A stretch of DNA of 64,000 bases from Atherix ibis (lineage: Eukaryota > Arthropoda > Insecta > Diptera > Athericidae). The notes beneath the pieces are model-generated. The model was not told the origin of the DNA and did no database searches. It saw nothing but the letters and a program-made list of their open reading frames with translations. The stretch lies in NCBI GenBank assembly GCA_958298945.1, contig OY282607.1, forward strand, positions 73,214,868 through 73,278,867, written 5' to 3'. The translations under genes were made by a program, and so were the position numbers. Below, one piece after another: positions 12,679 to 23,031 of the stretch; within the stretch, counting starts at the first letter, position 1, and every line of letters starts with the position of its first letter.

Positions 12679-13860
12679 TTGGGTTGGCAACTAAGTGATT
12701 GCGGATTTTGTCAATAGGTGCACATTCTTTTGTTATGTCAACGTGTTCAAAGCACCTAACCTATATTCTGTTCTTGTTGTTTGGACTTCCGCCTTTAATT
12801 TAGTAAAAAATTGTATCGTTTAGCTATTTAGTTTTGTTTTCATCCAAATTTAAAAATGGAAGGACAAGACGTGCATTTTAGACATATTTTATTGTATTAT
12901 TTCCGAAAAGGCAATAACGCATCGCAGATACAGAAGAAGTTATGTGCCGTATATGAGAATGAAGCCTTGAAAGAAAGGCAGTGTCGAAATTGGTTTTGCT
13001 AAATTTCGTTCTGGTGATTTTTCACTAAAATTTGAAGTTGATGAGATCCATATCAAGGCCATTGTCGATTCAGATCGTCATAGCACAACACGTGAAATTG
13101 CAGAGAACCCCAATGTATCGCATACATGCATTGAAAAAAAATTAAAACAGTTAGGCTATGTTAAGAAACTCGATTTATGGATTCCTCATCAGCTTAAGGA
13201 AATTCATTTGACCCAAGGCATTAGCATCTGCGATTCGCTTCTGAAAGTACTGATAACTCGACGAAAAGTGGATAGAAGCGGTGACGAAAAGTGGATAGTT
13301 TACAACAACGTTAATCAGAAACGATCGTGGATGATGCGAGATGAACCACCTCAGACGACATCAAAAGGTGAGATGCACCAAAAGAAGTTTATCCTGTCAG
13401 TTTGGTGGGATTATAAACGAATTCGGCACTTTGAACTTTTATCAAGAAACCAAACGATTAATTCCACAGTGTAATACTTTCAACAACTCGTCATAATGAG
13501 CAATTCAATAATTTTCGTCACTCGCCAAAAATTATTGGAATTAGGTTGGGATGTGTTGTCACATCCACCATATAGCCCTGACCTAGTGCCTTCAGATTAC
13601 CATTTATTTCGTTCCATTGAAAACTCCTTAAATGGTAAAATTTTTAATGACGATTATGATGTAAAATCACATTTAATTCAGTTTTTTGCTAGAAAAAGTA
13701 ATCAGTTTTACAAATACGGAATTATGACACTGCCTGAAGGATGACAAAGCGTTATCGATAAAAACGGACAATACCTAATTGAATAAAGTTATATTTTTAA
13801 GTAAAAATTATGAATGTTTCTTCTTATTTAAAATCTGCAATCACTTAGTTGGCAACCCAA
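12679..13860 (+). mobile_element. Mariner element (mellifera-like), 1182 bp, inactive
   Basis: Inverted ends are TTGGGTTGGCAACTAAGTGA on the left and the complement of TCACTTAGTTGGCAACCCAA on the right, about 30 bp with few mismatches. Both sides are flanked by the TA duplication expected of mariner insertion (12677-12678 and 13861-13862). These ends resemble those of the mellifera subfamily. Length is close to, but about 100 bp below, the usual 1.28 kb. The transposase is listed separately. Confidence 0.95.
12856..13786 (+). pseudogene. Mariner transposase pseudogene
   Basis: A DD34D-type transposase starting MEGQDVHFRHILLYYF. The N-terminal helix-turn-helix region is broken by a one-base insertion near 13000: the W-F-A-K motif is read as W-F-C-stop. 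The frame resumes with FSLKFEVDEIHIKAIVDS. The first catalytic aspartate survives in SGDEKW, and the last in YSPDLVPSDYHLF. The segment that should carry the middle catalytic aspartate (the HQDNA motif) is missing between about 13474 and 13530, which accounts for the short element. A Trp-to-stop change lies near 13742. No active product is possible. Confidence 0.9.
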
Positions 13861-14055
13861 TATTTTGAAATGGTAGATCAGACTGTAAGTAAAATTCATT
13901 TTGAGTATAGAATGAAAAAAAAATCTACCCTTTCGAAAGTCATCCGGAAACTGTAATATCAATTCCAAAGTCATTTACTAATTGAGTCACTTCTCCATAT
14001 TATACAACGTATGTGTGACTCAAATTAAAGTCTTATTTATTTGTAAAATTAAATA
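13861..14055. other. Spacer between two mariners
   Basis: AT-rich, no feature seen. Confidence 0.5.
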
Positions 14056-14922
14056 TTAGGTTGTCAAGAAAGTAATTTCGTTGTTTCCCGACAGAGGGCT
14101 TAATTGTATTTTTTCACAACCAACTTCACACTTAAGCCGCATAATCATATATATTTTGACAGCTGACATAGTAAGGCTTGCTTGTGCACAAATTCAATTG
14201 ATTCTGCAAAGTAGTTTTTGGTTGATACACTTTTAAATATGGAAAGTGAAAAACAGCATTTTCGGCATATCTTACTTTTTTACTATTGTGTTGAAAAAAT
14301 AAAAATGCTGTTCAAGCAAGAAAAAAATTATCTGATGTGTATGGAGAAGATGTTTTAAGTGAGCGCCAGTACCAAAACTGGTTTGCAAAATTTCGATCCG
14401 GCAATTTTGATCCCGAAGATGCACCACGTTCTGGATGGCCAGTTGAAGCTAATGAAGAGACAATAAAGGCATTAATTGATTCAAACCGGCGAATAACAAC
14501 TCGTGAGATCACTGAGAGATTAAATTTATCGAATTCGACCAGGTTTTATCTCAAAGCTTGACATATGAGTTCCTCATCTTCTTATTGAAAAAAATGTGTG
14601 CCGTCGCATTGACGTTTGTGACTTGCTTCTCAAACGCCAAGAAATTTTTTTTTCCATTTTTGAAGCGTATTATCACTGGGGACGAGAAATGTGTTGTCTA
14701 CCACAATGTTAAGCGCAAAATATAAAAAAGATGAACAGGCTCAAAGCACTTCAAAAGCCAATATTCATCAAAAAAAAGTTATACTATATGTTTGATGGGA
14801 TTTCAAAGGAATCGTTTATTTTGAGCTTCTATCGAGCAATACAACGATCAATTCTGAAGTGTACTGTCATCAGTTGGACAAATTGAATGATTCACTTAAA
14901 GAAAAAAGGCCAATAAATAAAC
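14056..14922 (+). mobile_element. Mariner element, 3'-truncated, with transposase pseudogene
   Basis: Starts after a TA with TTAGGTTGTCAAGAAAGTAA and the leader seen again at 51092-51262. The transposase begins at 14239 (MESEKQHFRHILLFYY) and is frame-shifted within 30 codons. It then reads well from 14337 (LSERQYQNWFAKFRSGNFD through ITTREITERLN) and degenerates into stops. The first catalytic region is visible as TGDEKCVVYHN. The sequence ends at the NDSLKEKRP block, before the second catalytic aspartate. It belongs to the same subfamily as the deletion derivative at 27882-28390. Confidence 0.85.
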
Positions 14923-14974
14923 TATTGGGTCGTTCGGAAAGTAATTTCGTAATGAAAAAAGGCCAATAAATAAA
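14901..14974 (+). repeat. Solo mariner end between a 21-bp direct repeat
   Basis: GAAAAAAGGCCAATAAATAAA occurs at 14901-14921 and again at 14954-14974. Between them is a TA followed by TTGGGTCGTTCGGAAAGTAA, a copy of the terminal repeat of this mariner subfamily in left-end orientation. It looks like an aborted or recombined end, not a full insertion. Confidence 0.7.
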
Positions 14975-16689
14975 ATATACACAACGCTATTAGTTGAAAT
15001 TTTTTTATTTCAAAGTGTTCTGTATGCTGATTTATAGTATGCATAAAAATTTAAAAAAAATTAAATTCTACTTTTGGATAAAAGAATTTATTATGATCGA
15101 GGAAATATTATTTGAAATATAATTTAAAAATCTTACAGAGCTACAAACAATTCTACTTGTTTAAGTCAAAATTCCCATGGCTTTAGAGCTTTTGAAAAAC
15201 CATTATTATATGTATAAAAAATTCTGCATGATTTATGTTTCCCAAAAATAGTTTATTGAAATTTTCAATGAAATAAGGTATTTTGCAGAAATTTGTAAGT
15301 AAATGCGGAAGAAATTGCCCAAATTTAGTAATTTTTCAATTAATAAAAATTTCCGTACGTATGTTACGGCCATACATTCACTTGTACTTGATTATGAGTA
15401 ATCTTTTCATTATAGTTAATTAAGCTTTGTGCAATTGTTATTTTTTGTTCATTCTGCATGCAAGTGCAAAAAAACTTAGAAGGCCATATTCGAAATACTA
15501 AAAGCAATCTTTAAGAAGAAAATTATTTAGGATAATAGAATTGTATTTAATGTACAATAAAAAAAAATTGCTATGCTTCTCCAAAGAATTCGCACGGGCA
15601 TTTAAAAAAAAAATGAATCACTAATTCGCGAAATTACTTCCCGATTAGACAAAAAAAAAATGACTTTTATTATTTTTAGTCATAAATTCCGATAGACCTC
15701 ATCAAGATCCAGGTGACTCACTTAAAACTTTTAATTTCCGAATATACTCTTTTCGTGATTATTTTGATGATATAAATGAAAATGAAAATGAACTCATTAA
15801 TTTTTGATTTATAATTTTCGGAAATATTATTTTTATACCACTTTTCATAGATACAAATATAAATAAGAGCAACGATGGAGAAGCATCATAACATAATTCG
15901 GGAACTTGACTTTTCTGGCCTAATCAGTGATCCGATTATCATCATACCATCAAGTTTAATTTACAGCTTTTTCAATACCAAACGATGAGCATTTCCGATT
16001 CCGGTCTATTTGGAATTAAGGCCTTTTTACTTTATTCCAAATAAAAAAAAAATCCGAAATTGAATGAATAAAATATGAAAGAAAAAAAAACACTCAACCA
16101 AACCAAAATGTATGTGTATACATACAAATATTATGGAATAATAATAATGTGTAACGTCACTAACCACCCCCTTCTTAAAGAATGTTGAGCTTACTGAAAC
16201 GAAATTAATAAGATGTGATGGTTGTAATTTTTTTGTTGATAAACATTACTGTTTAGAGTCGATGTTGCGATCCTTAAATCGAAACTGGTAAATTTTCACG
16301 ACTGCTTTCCCATTTTATTGTTTTAGCATAAATTATGTCTTTAATATTAAATTTATAGCAATACTTATAAAAAATTTAAGCAAATTGAGTTCATTTTGAA
16401 TTAAGCCCGAAATTTCGTATTTCCAGGATATTGAAGAAATTTTGTAGGAATACTTTTTGAATAATTAATATAACATTAAAGATAATAACAACTTTTGTCA
16501 ATATTTTTACTTTCGAAAAGATAATTTGATTTCTATCAACATTTTTTGAAAGTAAAAAATATTGTTAAAATTACATTTTTTAAAGTAAAAATATTTTTTT
16601 AAAATTTTATATACATTTTTATAAAAAAAAACCACAATTTAATTTCAAAAATAAAATACGCACAGATTCACTTTGATAGAAACGTCGAT
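14975..16689. other. AT-rich stretch, no gene supported
   Basis: Low complexity. At 15625-15645 a fragment CGCGAAATTACTTCCCGATT resembles the right end of the 14056 mariner subfamily and may be the detached 3' terminus. Nothing else is recognised. Confidence 0.5.
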
Positions 16690-17234
16690 GGGTATTTAAT
16701 GTAAGGATGGGAGTGAACAGTTTTCTTACTGACAGAATACTATAAGGAATGGGGTCTTCAAGTAAATATTCCAAAGGCCTCACGCCATCAGGGAAGAAGA
16801 AATTCGTAGACTGCGGATTTGGAGATAAGCATTACTCGATAATGAGGCGTGTGGTGAATCTTATGTATCTAGGCTTGAATCTTAACAAGAACCTCAAATT
16901 GAACTCCTTTGTCAGGGATAAAATCGAAAAAAGCCAACGGCATATATTGTAGCTTCTGAGAATGTATCGCTTATTATTTATAAGCAATTTATAAGAGCGT
17001 ATTTATACCAACAGTAGCAACAGAACTGGACAGGATGGAAAGGAAGATCTTACGAAAAGCCACAGGACTCGGCAAATCTAGACAGGCAAAAAAGTTTATA
17101 TCAAACGACAGGTTGTACTGGGAGGCAGGCGTTTCCCCATTTGTAGTATGGCAAATGGGAATAATGCACAAATGGGTTAAATCATTAACCCATCATCAAA
17201 ACAGGGAAGTAAGGCCGCTCACGGATAACATATA
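16690..17234 (+). mobile_element. Non-LTR retrotransposon fragment, post-RT region
   Basis: Frame-shifted translations include VDCGFGDKHYSIMRRVVNLM then YLGLNLNKNLKLNSFVRDKI, which matches the place in LINE reverse transcriptases where a YLG motif follows the catalytic palm. 17030-17230 then reads LDRMERKILRKATGLGKSRQ followed by KWVKSLTHHQNREVRPLTDN, a thumb/linker segment common in RTE- or CR1-like LINEs. It is truncated at both ends and broken by stops. Its right border coincides with the left end of the DD41D element, which probably interrupted it. Confidence 0.6.
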
Positions 17235-17300
17235 GGATTTTTCAATAGCAACTTGCCACTTTCGATTTCTTACTTTAGTACTTGAGTTAACTTGATCTTA

Positions 17301-17340
17301 AGTTCTTGAGTTAACTTAAGATCACGTTAACTCAAGAACT
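17301..17340. repeat. Perfect 15-bp inverted repeat
   Basis: AGTTCTTGAGTTAAC at 17301-17315 pairs with GTTAACTCAAGAACT at 17326-17340 across a 10-bp spacer. A further partial copy of the left arm lies just upstream (TTGAGTTAACTTGATC). It sits just inside the left end of the DD41D element. Confidence 0.95.
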
Positions 17341-17354
17341 AAAACCACTTAACT

Positions 17355-18036
17355 ATATGAAGCGACGCACTTTCTCAGATTGGGTTCTAGAGAAGTTTGC
17401 CGAAAATGACGACTTTCATCGCAAAATCATCTTCAGTGTAGAAGCGTATTTTTGGTTGAATGGCTTCGTCAACAAATAAAACATGCGTTATTGGAGTGCT
17501 GCAAACCTTCATGTCCTTCATGAAACACCACTTCATCCACAAAAAGTGACTGTATGCCGGTACAGTTTTATGCCGGTAGCGTCATTGAGCCATTTTTCTT
17601 CGTTGATGAAGATGACCGTCACGTTACAGTCAATGGTGAACGATACAGAGACATGTTGCAGCGTTATTTCTTCGATCAATTGCATGGGCTATACAGCAGT
17701 GATATGTGGTTTCAACAAGACGGTGCCACATCCCACACAGCGGGAGAAACAATCAACTTATTGAAGTCCAAGTTCAGTGAACGTGTTATATCGAGAAAAG
17801 GTCCTGTCGATTGGCCGTCGAGATCTTGTGATTTAACACCTCTAGACTTTTTTCTGTGGGGCTATGTTAAATCGATGGTCTATGCCAACAAGCCGGCGAC
17901 GTTGGAGGACCTAAAAGCCAACATCGAACGAGAAATAGCGGCCATTCCCGTCGAATTGTCATCGAAAATTGGCTCCAACGAATCGACCGCTTCAAGCGTG
18001 CCCGTGGTAGACATATGACCGAAGTCAAGTTCCATT
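17355..18036 (+). pseudogene. DD41D transposase pseudogene (catalytic half)
   Basis: Reads KRRTFSDWVLEKFAENDDFH and then the first catalytic block as FSVEAYFW, where the family has an aspartate in place of the valine, so the first catalytic residue is lost. A frameshift follows around 17490. 17554-18018 then reads well: FFFVDEDDRHVTVNGERYRD, MWFQQDGATSHTA with the second aspartate, and WPSRSCDLTPLDFFLWGYVK with the third. Forty-one residues separate the second and third aspartates, which defines the DD41D (VS/rosa) group. The C-terminus is again out of frame from about 17960 (the Arg-Gly-Arg-His-Met-Thr-Glu-Val-Lys-Phe-His-Ser tail). Confidence 0.88.
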
Positions 18037-18143
18037 CATAATTGCATTGATTGTACTTTAAGCTAATAATAAAAGATTTGATATATCTCAAATGGTTTGC
18101 GAGATATTTAAAAAAAAGTTCTCAAGTTCTTAATCAAAAACCC

Positions 18144-18360
18144 TTTATTATTAGAGATCTTGAGAAATTCCAAGTACCTGTCACCGTTACTTCAATTGGA
18201 CTACACAGAAGAAGCTCTGGAGTAACGTTTCTAGATCTACAAGAAGAAGCCAAAACGGACAACATCGAGGTTAGCAATTACATCACTCGAGGTTGGGAGC
18301 ACCGAAGGGAATCAAGAGGACACAACAAACGCTGCAGTTGCCAGATTCAAACATAGAATT
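18144..18360 (+). other. Possible continuation of the interrupted LINE
   Basis: An open frame runs through here (ending RRESRGHNKRCSCQIQT, stop). Its position just right of the DD41D element suggests it is the displaced rest of the 16690-17234 LINE. I cannot recognise a domain, so this is inference from position only. Confidence 0.3.
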
Positions 18361-19423
18361 TAGTTTTAAGATTATTTTTAATAATAATTGTATAAAAACG
18401 CATTTATAGATTTAAGGGTTAAGGTTAGGTTTAGGGTGTAAGCATGGTTTTTTTTTAAATATCATAATAAAGTTAAATTAAATATTATATATGTTTTAGA
18501 AATAAATTTAGGGATAGCAGAAAGCTAAGAACCAATAAAGACAAAGATTAAGCTAGGATTAAATATTCTTAATAGAAAATAGTATTAAGATTGTATTAGA
18601 AAAAAATGTAATATGTCAAGGATATACAATACAGTAAACTTGAACTTGATAGATAGACGCGAATGAAATTTTCTATAACTCTAGATGCAGTGCACGGAGG
18701 GATAACACTGTTTCATAATAAAAAAAAGGGCATTGACAATTTTTCGAAGGATTCAGGATTGTAGGTTTAGATTCGATGGAAATTGGAATGTTCAGTCGAA
18801 CCACAAAGTTTAAGTGCGCATGTCCACATCGGTTCCAGTACCGTGTTATATATTGTAGAATTAATATTATTTTTGTTATCAGTTTTGATTAGTAGTTTAG
18901 TTCACACTCAGTACTCCATTTAGTTCATATGTGATTGTTTCAGATTAACCGTTTGTCGATTATAAGTCCTACGGAACGCAAAATTGTTCTTTGTGGAATA
19001 TTACTGCTACTGAAGATTCTATCATGAGTATGTTATTAGAAAAGTATCAAAATAAGCTAACTTTTGCCGATTCACCCTTACTATCCACCTTTTTAAGACA
19101 TAGGATTTAAGGATATGGAAATAACCAGATGGTAAGATTCGATACAGGTTCCAAAGCAATCCAGGATGTCACACGGTCAAGAAAAAAAACTTCAATATTA
19201 ATCTAGAAAAAAATTTCATAACTCACCAAAAAATTTAAAGCTTCTTTATTTTAGTCACATTTAAAGACCAAAAAAAAATTTAACGCCAATAAAAAGATAT
19301 TTTAGTCACATTTAAAGATCAATCAAAAAGTTTTTTACTCTCTATAAAATATTAGTAATATTAAAAAAAAATCGAATATCAAACATTTGTGATCATTATT
19401 TAGCATAAAACACAGAACAACTG
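18361..19423. other. AT-rich stretch, no gene supported
   Basis: A run containing GATAGATAGAC near 18647 could be the 3' terminal repeat of the interrupted LINE. Two near-identical short blocks (TTTTAGTCACATTTAAAGA) lie about 60 bp apart at 19250-19320. Nothing else is seen. Confidence 0.45.
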
Positions 19424-20403
19424 ATGCTCGTTTGCCTTACAACAGTACTTTATATCGGAGGCCCCAGGCAAATCCGAAGGCGACTACTGGCAACTATAGT
19501 TACCCTCATCCTGCTATACGGAGCACCAGTGTGGGCGAAATCGCTAGAGCTAACAACATACCGCAAGATAATGTCATCAGTCCAGCGGCTCTCAACGATC
19601 AGAGTAGCGTCGGCATACCGAACCGTATCACACGATGCGGTCAACGTCGTGGCATCATGCCCACCCATCGACATCCTGGCAAGATAGCGAGAACGCCAAT
19701 ATCGTGGGAAGAAGGACGAGCGGCGAAAGGTACCATGTGAAGAGGAGAGCCCCGAGAGTCTTCGCCTCTGGCAAGAGAGGTGGGACAGCTCGAAGAAGGG
19801 TCGGTGGACTCGTCGGCTGATCCCAGATATCACGAAATGGATCAATCGCCTGCACGGGGAAGTCGGGTATTACATCACACAACTATTGACTGGGCACGGA
19901 TGCTTTCGGGCATACTTGCACAGATTCAAGAGAACTGACTCCCCAAACTGTCATCAATGCCGCGATGTGATCGAAGATGCAGAACACGTGTTCTTCCAAT
20001 GCGCCTTATACGAGGGGACACGGGCAGAACTGGAGAGAAATCTGGATCATTCCATCAGTCCAGGAAACATAGTGGAGTGCATGATGAAGAGCCAATCGCC
20101 TTGGAACAGAGTTGCAGAGTACGCCGAATCTATCATCAAGGTACTTTGCACCACGTACGAAGAATAGACCGCGAGGTGTCATAACATCAGGACAGCAATA
20201 GCATCAAAAAGAACACCCCGACGAATTTACAAAGAGTGCCGTCGGGGAACCATCGTTCCGGGAGTAAGGTTAGAGGCGCAGGTTAGGTTTTAGCGAGGTT
20301 AAAATCCCGCATAACTCGTCTGACGGGTAGAAGGTTTTTCCAGACGAGTACCTTATGAAGGCTTCCCCTTGTACCTCATTAATCTAAACTTAAAAAAAAA
20401 AAA
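19424..20403 (+). mobile_element. R1-like non-LTR retrotransposon 3' end with poly(A)
   Basis: A 5'-truncated LINE. 19424-19687 reads GGPRQIRRRLLATIVTLILL then YGAPVWAKSLE, the end of the reverse transcriptase. One frameshift near 19685 follows. The next segment reads LRLWQERWDSSKKGRWTRRL. 19886-20167 continues TGHGCFRAYLHRFKRTDSPN and the zinc-knuckle CHQCRDVIEDAEHVFFQC (Cys-X2-Cys-X9-His-X4-Cys), ending CTTYEE, stop. A GC-rich 3' untranslated region with two hairpins runs to an A-tract at 20391-20403. The copy is much less AT-rich than its surroundings and carries few lesions, so it is among the younger insertions here. No clear target duplication is seen. Confidence 0.9.
20216..20349 (+). 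repeat. Two hairpins in the LINE 3' untranslated region
   Basis: CCCCGACG (20216-20223) pairs perfectly with CGTCGGGG (20240-20247) across 16 nt. ACTCGTCTG (20314-20322) pairs perfectly with CAGACGAGT (20341-20349) across 18 nt. Both lie between the stop codon and the poly(A), where LINE 3' ends are recognised by their own reverse transcriptase. Confidence 0.9.
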
Positions 20404-21162
20404 GTACTTTGAGGTGACATCTATTCAATTGATATTATAATTATAGAGTAAACATTACTGCAGGTATTGTCATACCTGTGGAATTTCTATTTGTTTGCTT
20501 GTTTTTATTTCAAGTAACATTAATACTAAAATGGTGAAAAGGATAACAAAGGATAACGGGATAAGGAAACTGAAGTAGAATGAAAAGAGAAGTGGTTTTT
20601 GAGAATTCGTCCCCGTTGACTTTGTTATTATAATTGGTAAAGTTAGAAATGTATTAAGTAACCGGAACGTTGGCAATAGCAGTCGTAGGGAATAAGAAAC
20701 CCGAGCAGTTCAATGCAAAAAACCATCAATGTTACCTTTACGCCATAATCAATTTTTCCACCCACTTTCAAATTACATAAAATGAGAATGAAAAAAATGA
20801 AAAAAAACAACAAGCTCATTCCTTGGATCAGATTATATTATCTTCAGCATATTTTTCAATGAATACTGATATTATAATTTACTTATGAATATTAGTTTTA
20901 AGGTAAATTTAATATTATATATAAAAAAAATAGCACCACGAACTAAAATATTACAGAATAAAAAATTTTCTCTTAAACAAAAAAAATTTCAAACTTGTTA
21001 AAAACTTTCTCAAACTAATCTTAATCAAAAAGTCAGAATAAAGATTAATTAAAAAAAAAAGTTGATATTGATTTTGTTTAAAAGATTAATTTTCAGAAAA
21101 ACCTTTTTAACAAATAGTGGATATCCTTTCGATAGATTTATTTTATCCTGAATCAGAAAATG

Positions 21163-21218
21163 TTGCCTATTAAAGAAGTGTTTTAAGATAGACTTATTGG
21201 CACTTCTTTAATAGGCAA
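21163..21218. repeat. Perfect 18-bp hairpin, 20-nt loop
   Basis: TTGCCTATTAAAGAAGTG (21163-21180) is perfectly complementary to CACTTCTTTAATAGGCAA (21201-21218). Pairing does not extend outward. Confidence 0.95.
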
Positions 21219-22387
21219 ACAGGAAAATACTCAAAAATATTAAGAGAAAATTCTTACATTCCATTCTTGTAATAAATAATAGTTGCACATATAAAAATTT
21301 CGGTCCAGATCGTATTTATAAGTATTCTCAACATTTTTGTGGGTGACTGGAAGACCAGTCATTCATAATATGGAATTTGTGGTGTCCTATTAAGTTTCCT
21401 CATTATGGGAAAGTATGTCTTAATTTTTGTTTGGTAAGAAGAAAAATTAGCAAAAATCAATTATTCCTGAAAATTTCTCTGCTCTTTCTTACAATTTTCC
21501 CTATAATGTTCGAAGTAAATATTCTAAGAAATTCTAAACTTGTAATTTTTTACCATTTATTTTTCTTTCCTCTCGTACGAAGATAATTTTTTCCAGACCA
21601 TTAGGTGAAAATTTACGCAGACTTCTTCTGATATTCTACTGTAAAGTGAAGCTTGTTTCTCAACTCCCCCTAAAAGGTACTTTAATATCTCTCTTTTTAA
21701 GTATATACATACACATACATACAAATATAAAATTGAAATATTTTTTGCTACATTTTAAATTGAATATTCTTATCTAGTTTTCAGCCCTACAACAGTATAT
21801 TTAACTGTTAAAAAGGATCATATTTACTTCGTTCCATTTGTTGCTGACTAAGGTGTCGTAAATGAGCTGCTATTACAGCCACGTTTTATAGAGGTTAAAA
21901 TCACAAATATTTTTTGGGGAAATTTAATTGAACCAAAAATGAAAAAAAAAAAAAACGGACATGGCCGAACGATTAAATGTTTGGTACTCATTTATGAGCT
22001 GAATTCCCGTCACGGGTATGCCTCTAAAATGGAATAAGGATTTAAGGATTGTGGCCATTATAATTTCTCCCTTGTGCAGTTTTTCAATTTTTTTCTTCTT
22101 TTTTTTCCTTTAACTTTTATTTTAAATTTATTTATATCTTCCATTATGATAGTCCTGAGATCCTTTTTTTTCATTTATCCTCGATATTTGCTTTAATTTC
22201 AAATTAAATAATTTTCCCCATCGGAGTGTAGCAATTTAATGACTTGAACAAGTTCAAAATTAAAAGTTGTTAATGACCAAAATCCGATACGATGCCATCC
22301 AATACATAATTAACCATTTATGGTCTCTTTAAATCGATTAAATTCTACGCCTCATTCGAAAAGATTCAATTTAATGATTTTAGAAAT

Positions 22388-22411
22388 CATTTATTTATTT
22401 ATTTATTTATT
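22388..22411. repeat. (ATTT)n microsatellite
   Basis: About six uninterrupted ATTT units. Confidence 0.9.
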
Positions 22412-23031
22412 TAAAGAGTCGAACGATTTTTCGGATTTTTTTCCATTTGGGCATTTATATGCTGTCGTATAAAAAGCAATTTTATTTTAAGCAATAATAA
22501 AATGCTCCCAAAACACTAAGGCGACCAAAACTTAATCAAATTCAAGTGTTAGACTTGACATCTTTTGTTTTATTAAATGTTAATTGATTCGAAAAGAAAA
22601 TACCCGTACGTGTATTAAGTTTAATTAGTAAATAATTAATGATGTTTCATTAGAATTGGGCGAAAAACTGATTAGATTCGAATTGCGAAAATATAAAAAT
22701 TAATTACTAAATTATTTATATTTTCTTTCCAAATTTATTTCTAAACTCTAGGGATTAAACTAAATACATATTAGAATTTTTTTAATAAATACAATTTTCT
22801 AATTATGTCAGGTTGAAAACAAAAACATCTCAAGCACAAATACCGATAAGTAATCAGTAATTAATAGTGCATACGCATAAGTGAATCAGATTAGCAAGTT
22901 GTATTAGATATCAATCGGCATAAAATTTAATTATTTAATTAAAATAATATCCGAAAAAAAAACGAAAAAAAACTTGCAATTAAATAACATCAAGACCATG
23001 TCTTTAATATGATTTCAAGAAACTTACTATA

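Larger units (their letters stand above)
17235..18143 (+). mobile_element. VS/rosa-type (DD41D) mariner-related element, inactive
   Basis: The left end GGATTTTTCAATAGCAACTTG follows a TA. The right end is the complement of GGGTTTTTGATTAAGAACTTG, with 16 of 21 positions matching. A solo copy of the same end lies at 53455-53479. The element is shortened: the N-terminal half of the transposase is missing, and a 15-bp palindrome (17301-17340) stands where it should be. Confidence 0.75.
20404..23031. other. AT-rich stretch, no gene supported
   Basis: Contains the 18-bp hairpin at 21163-21218 and an (ATTT)n microsatellite at about 22388-22411. Open frames at 20470-20676 and 21377-21586 are phenylalanine/leucine-rich artefacts of T runs. 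Confidence 0.55.

Noticed and set aside
19450..19882. Minus-strand frames of up to 131 codons
   Set aside because: Shadows of the R1-like LINE coding on the plus strand.
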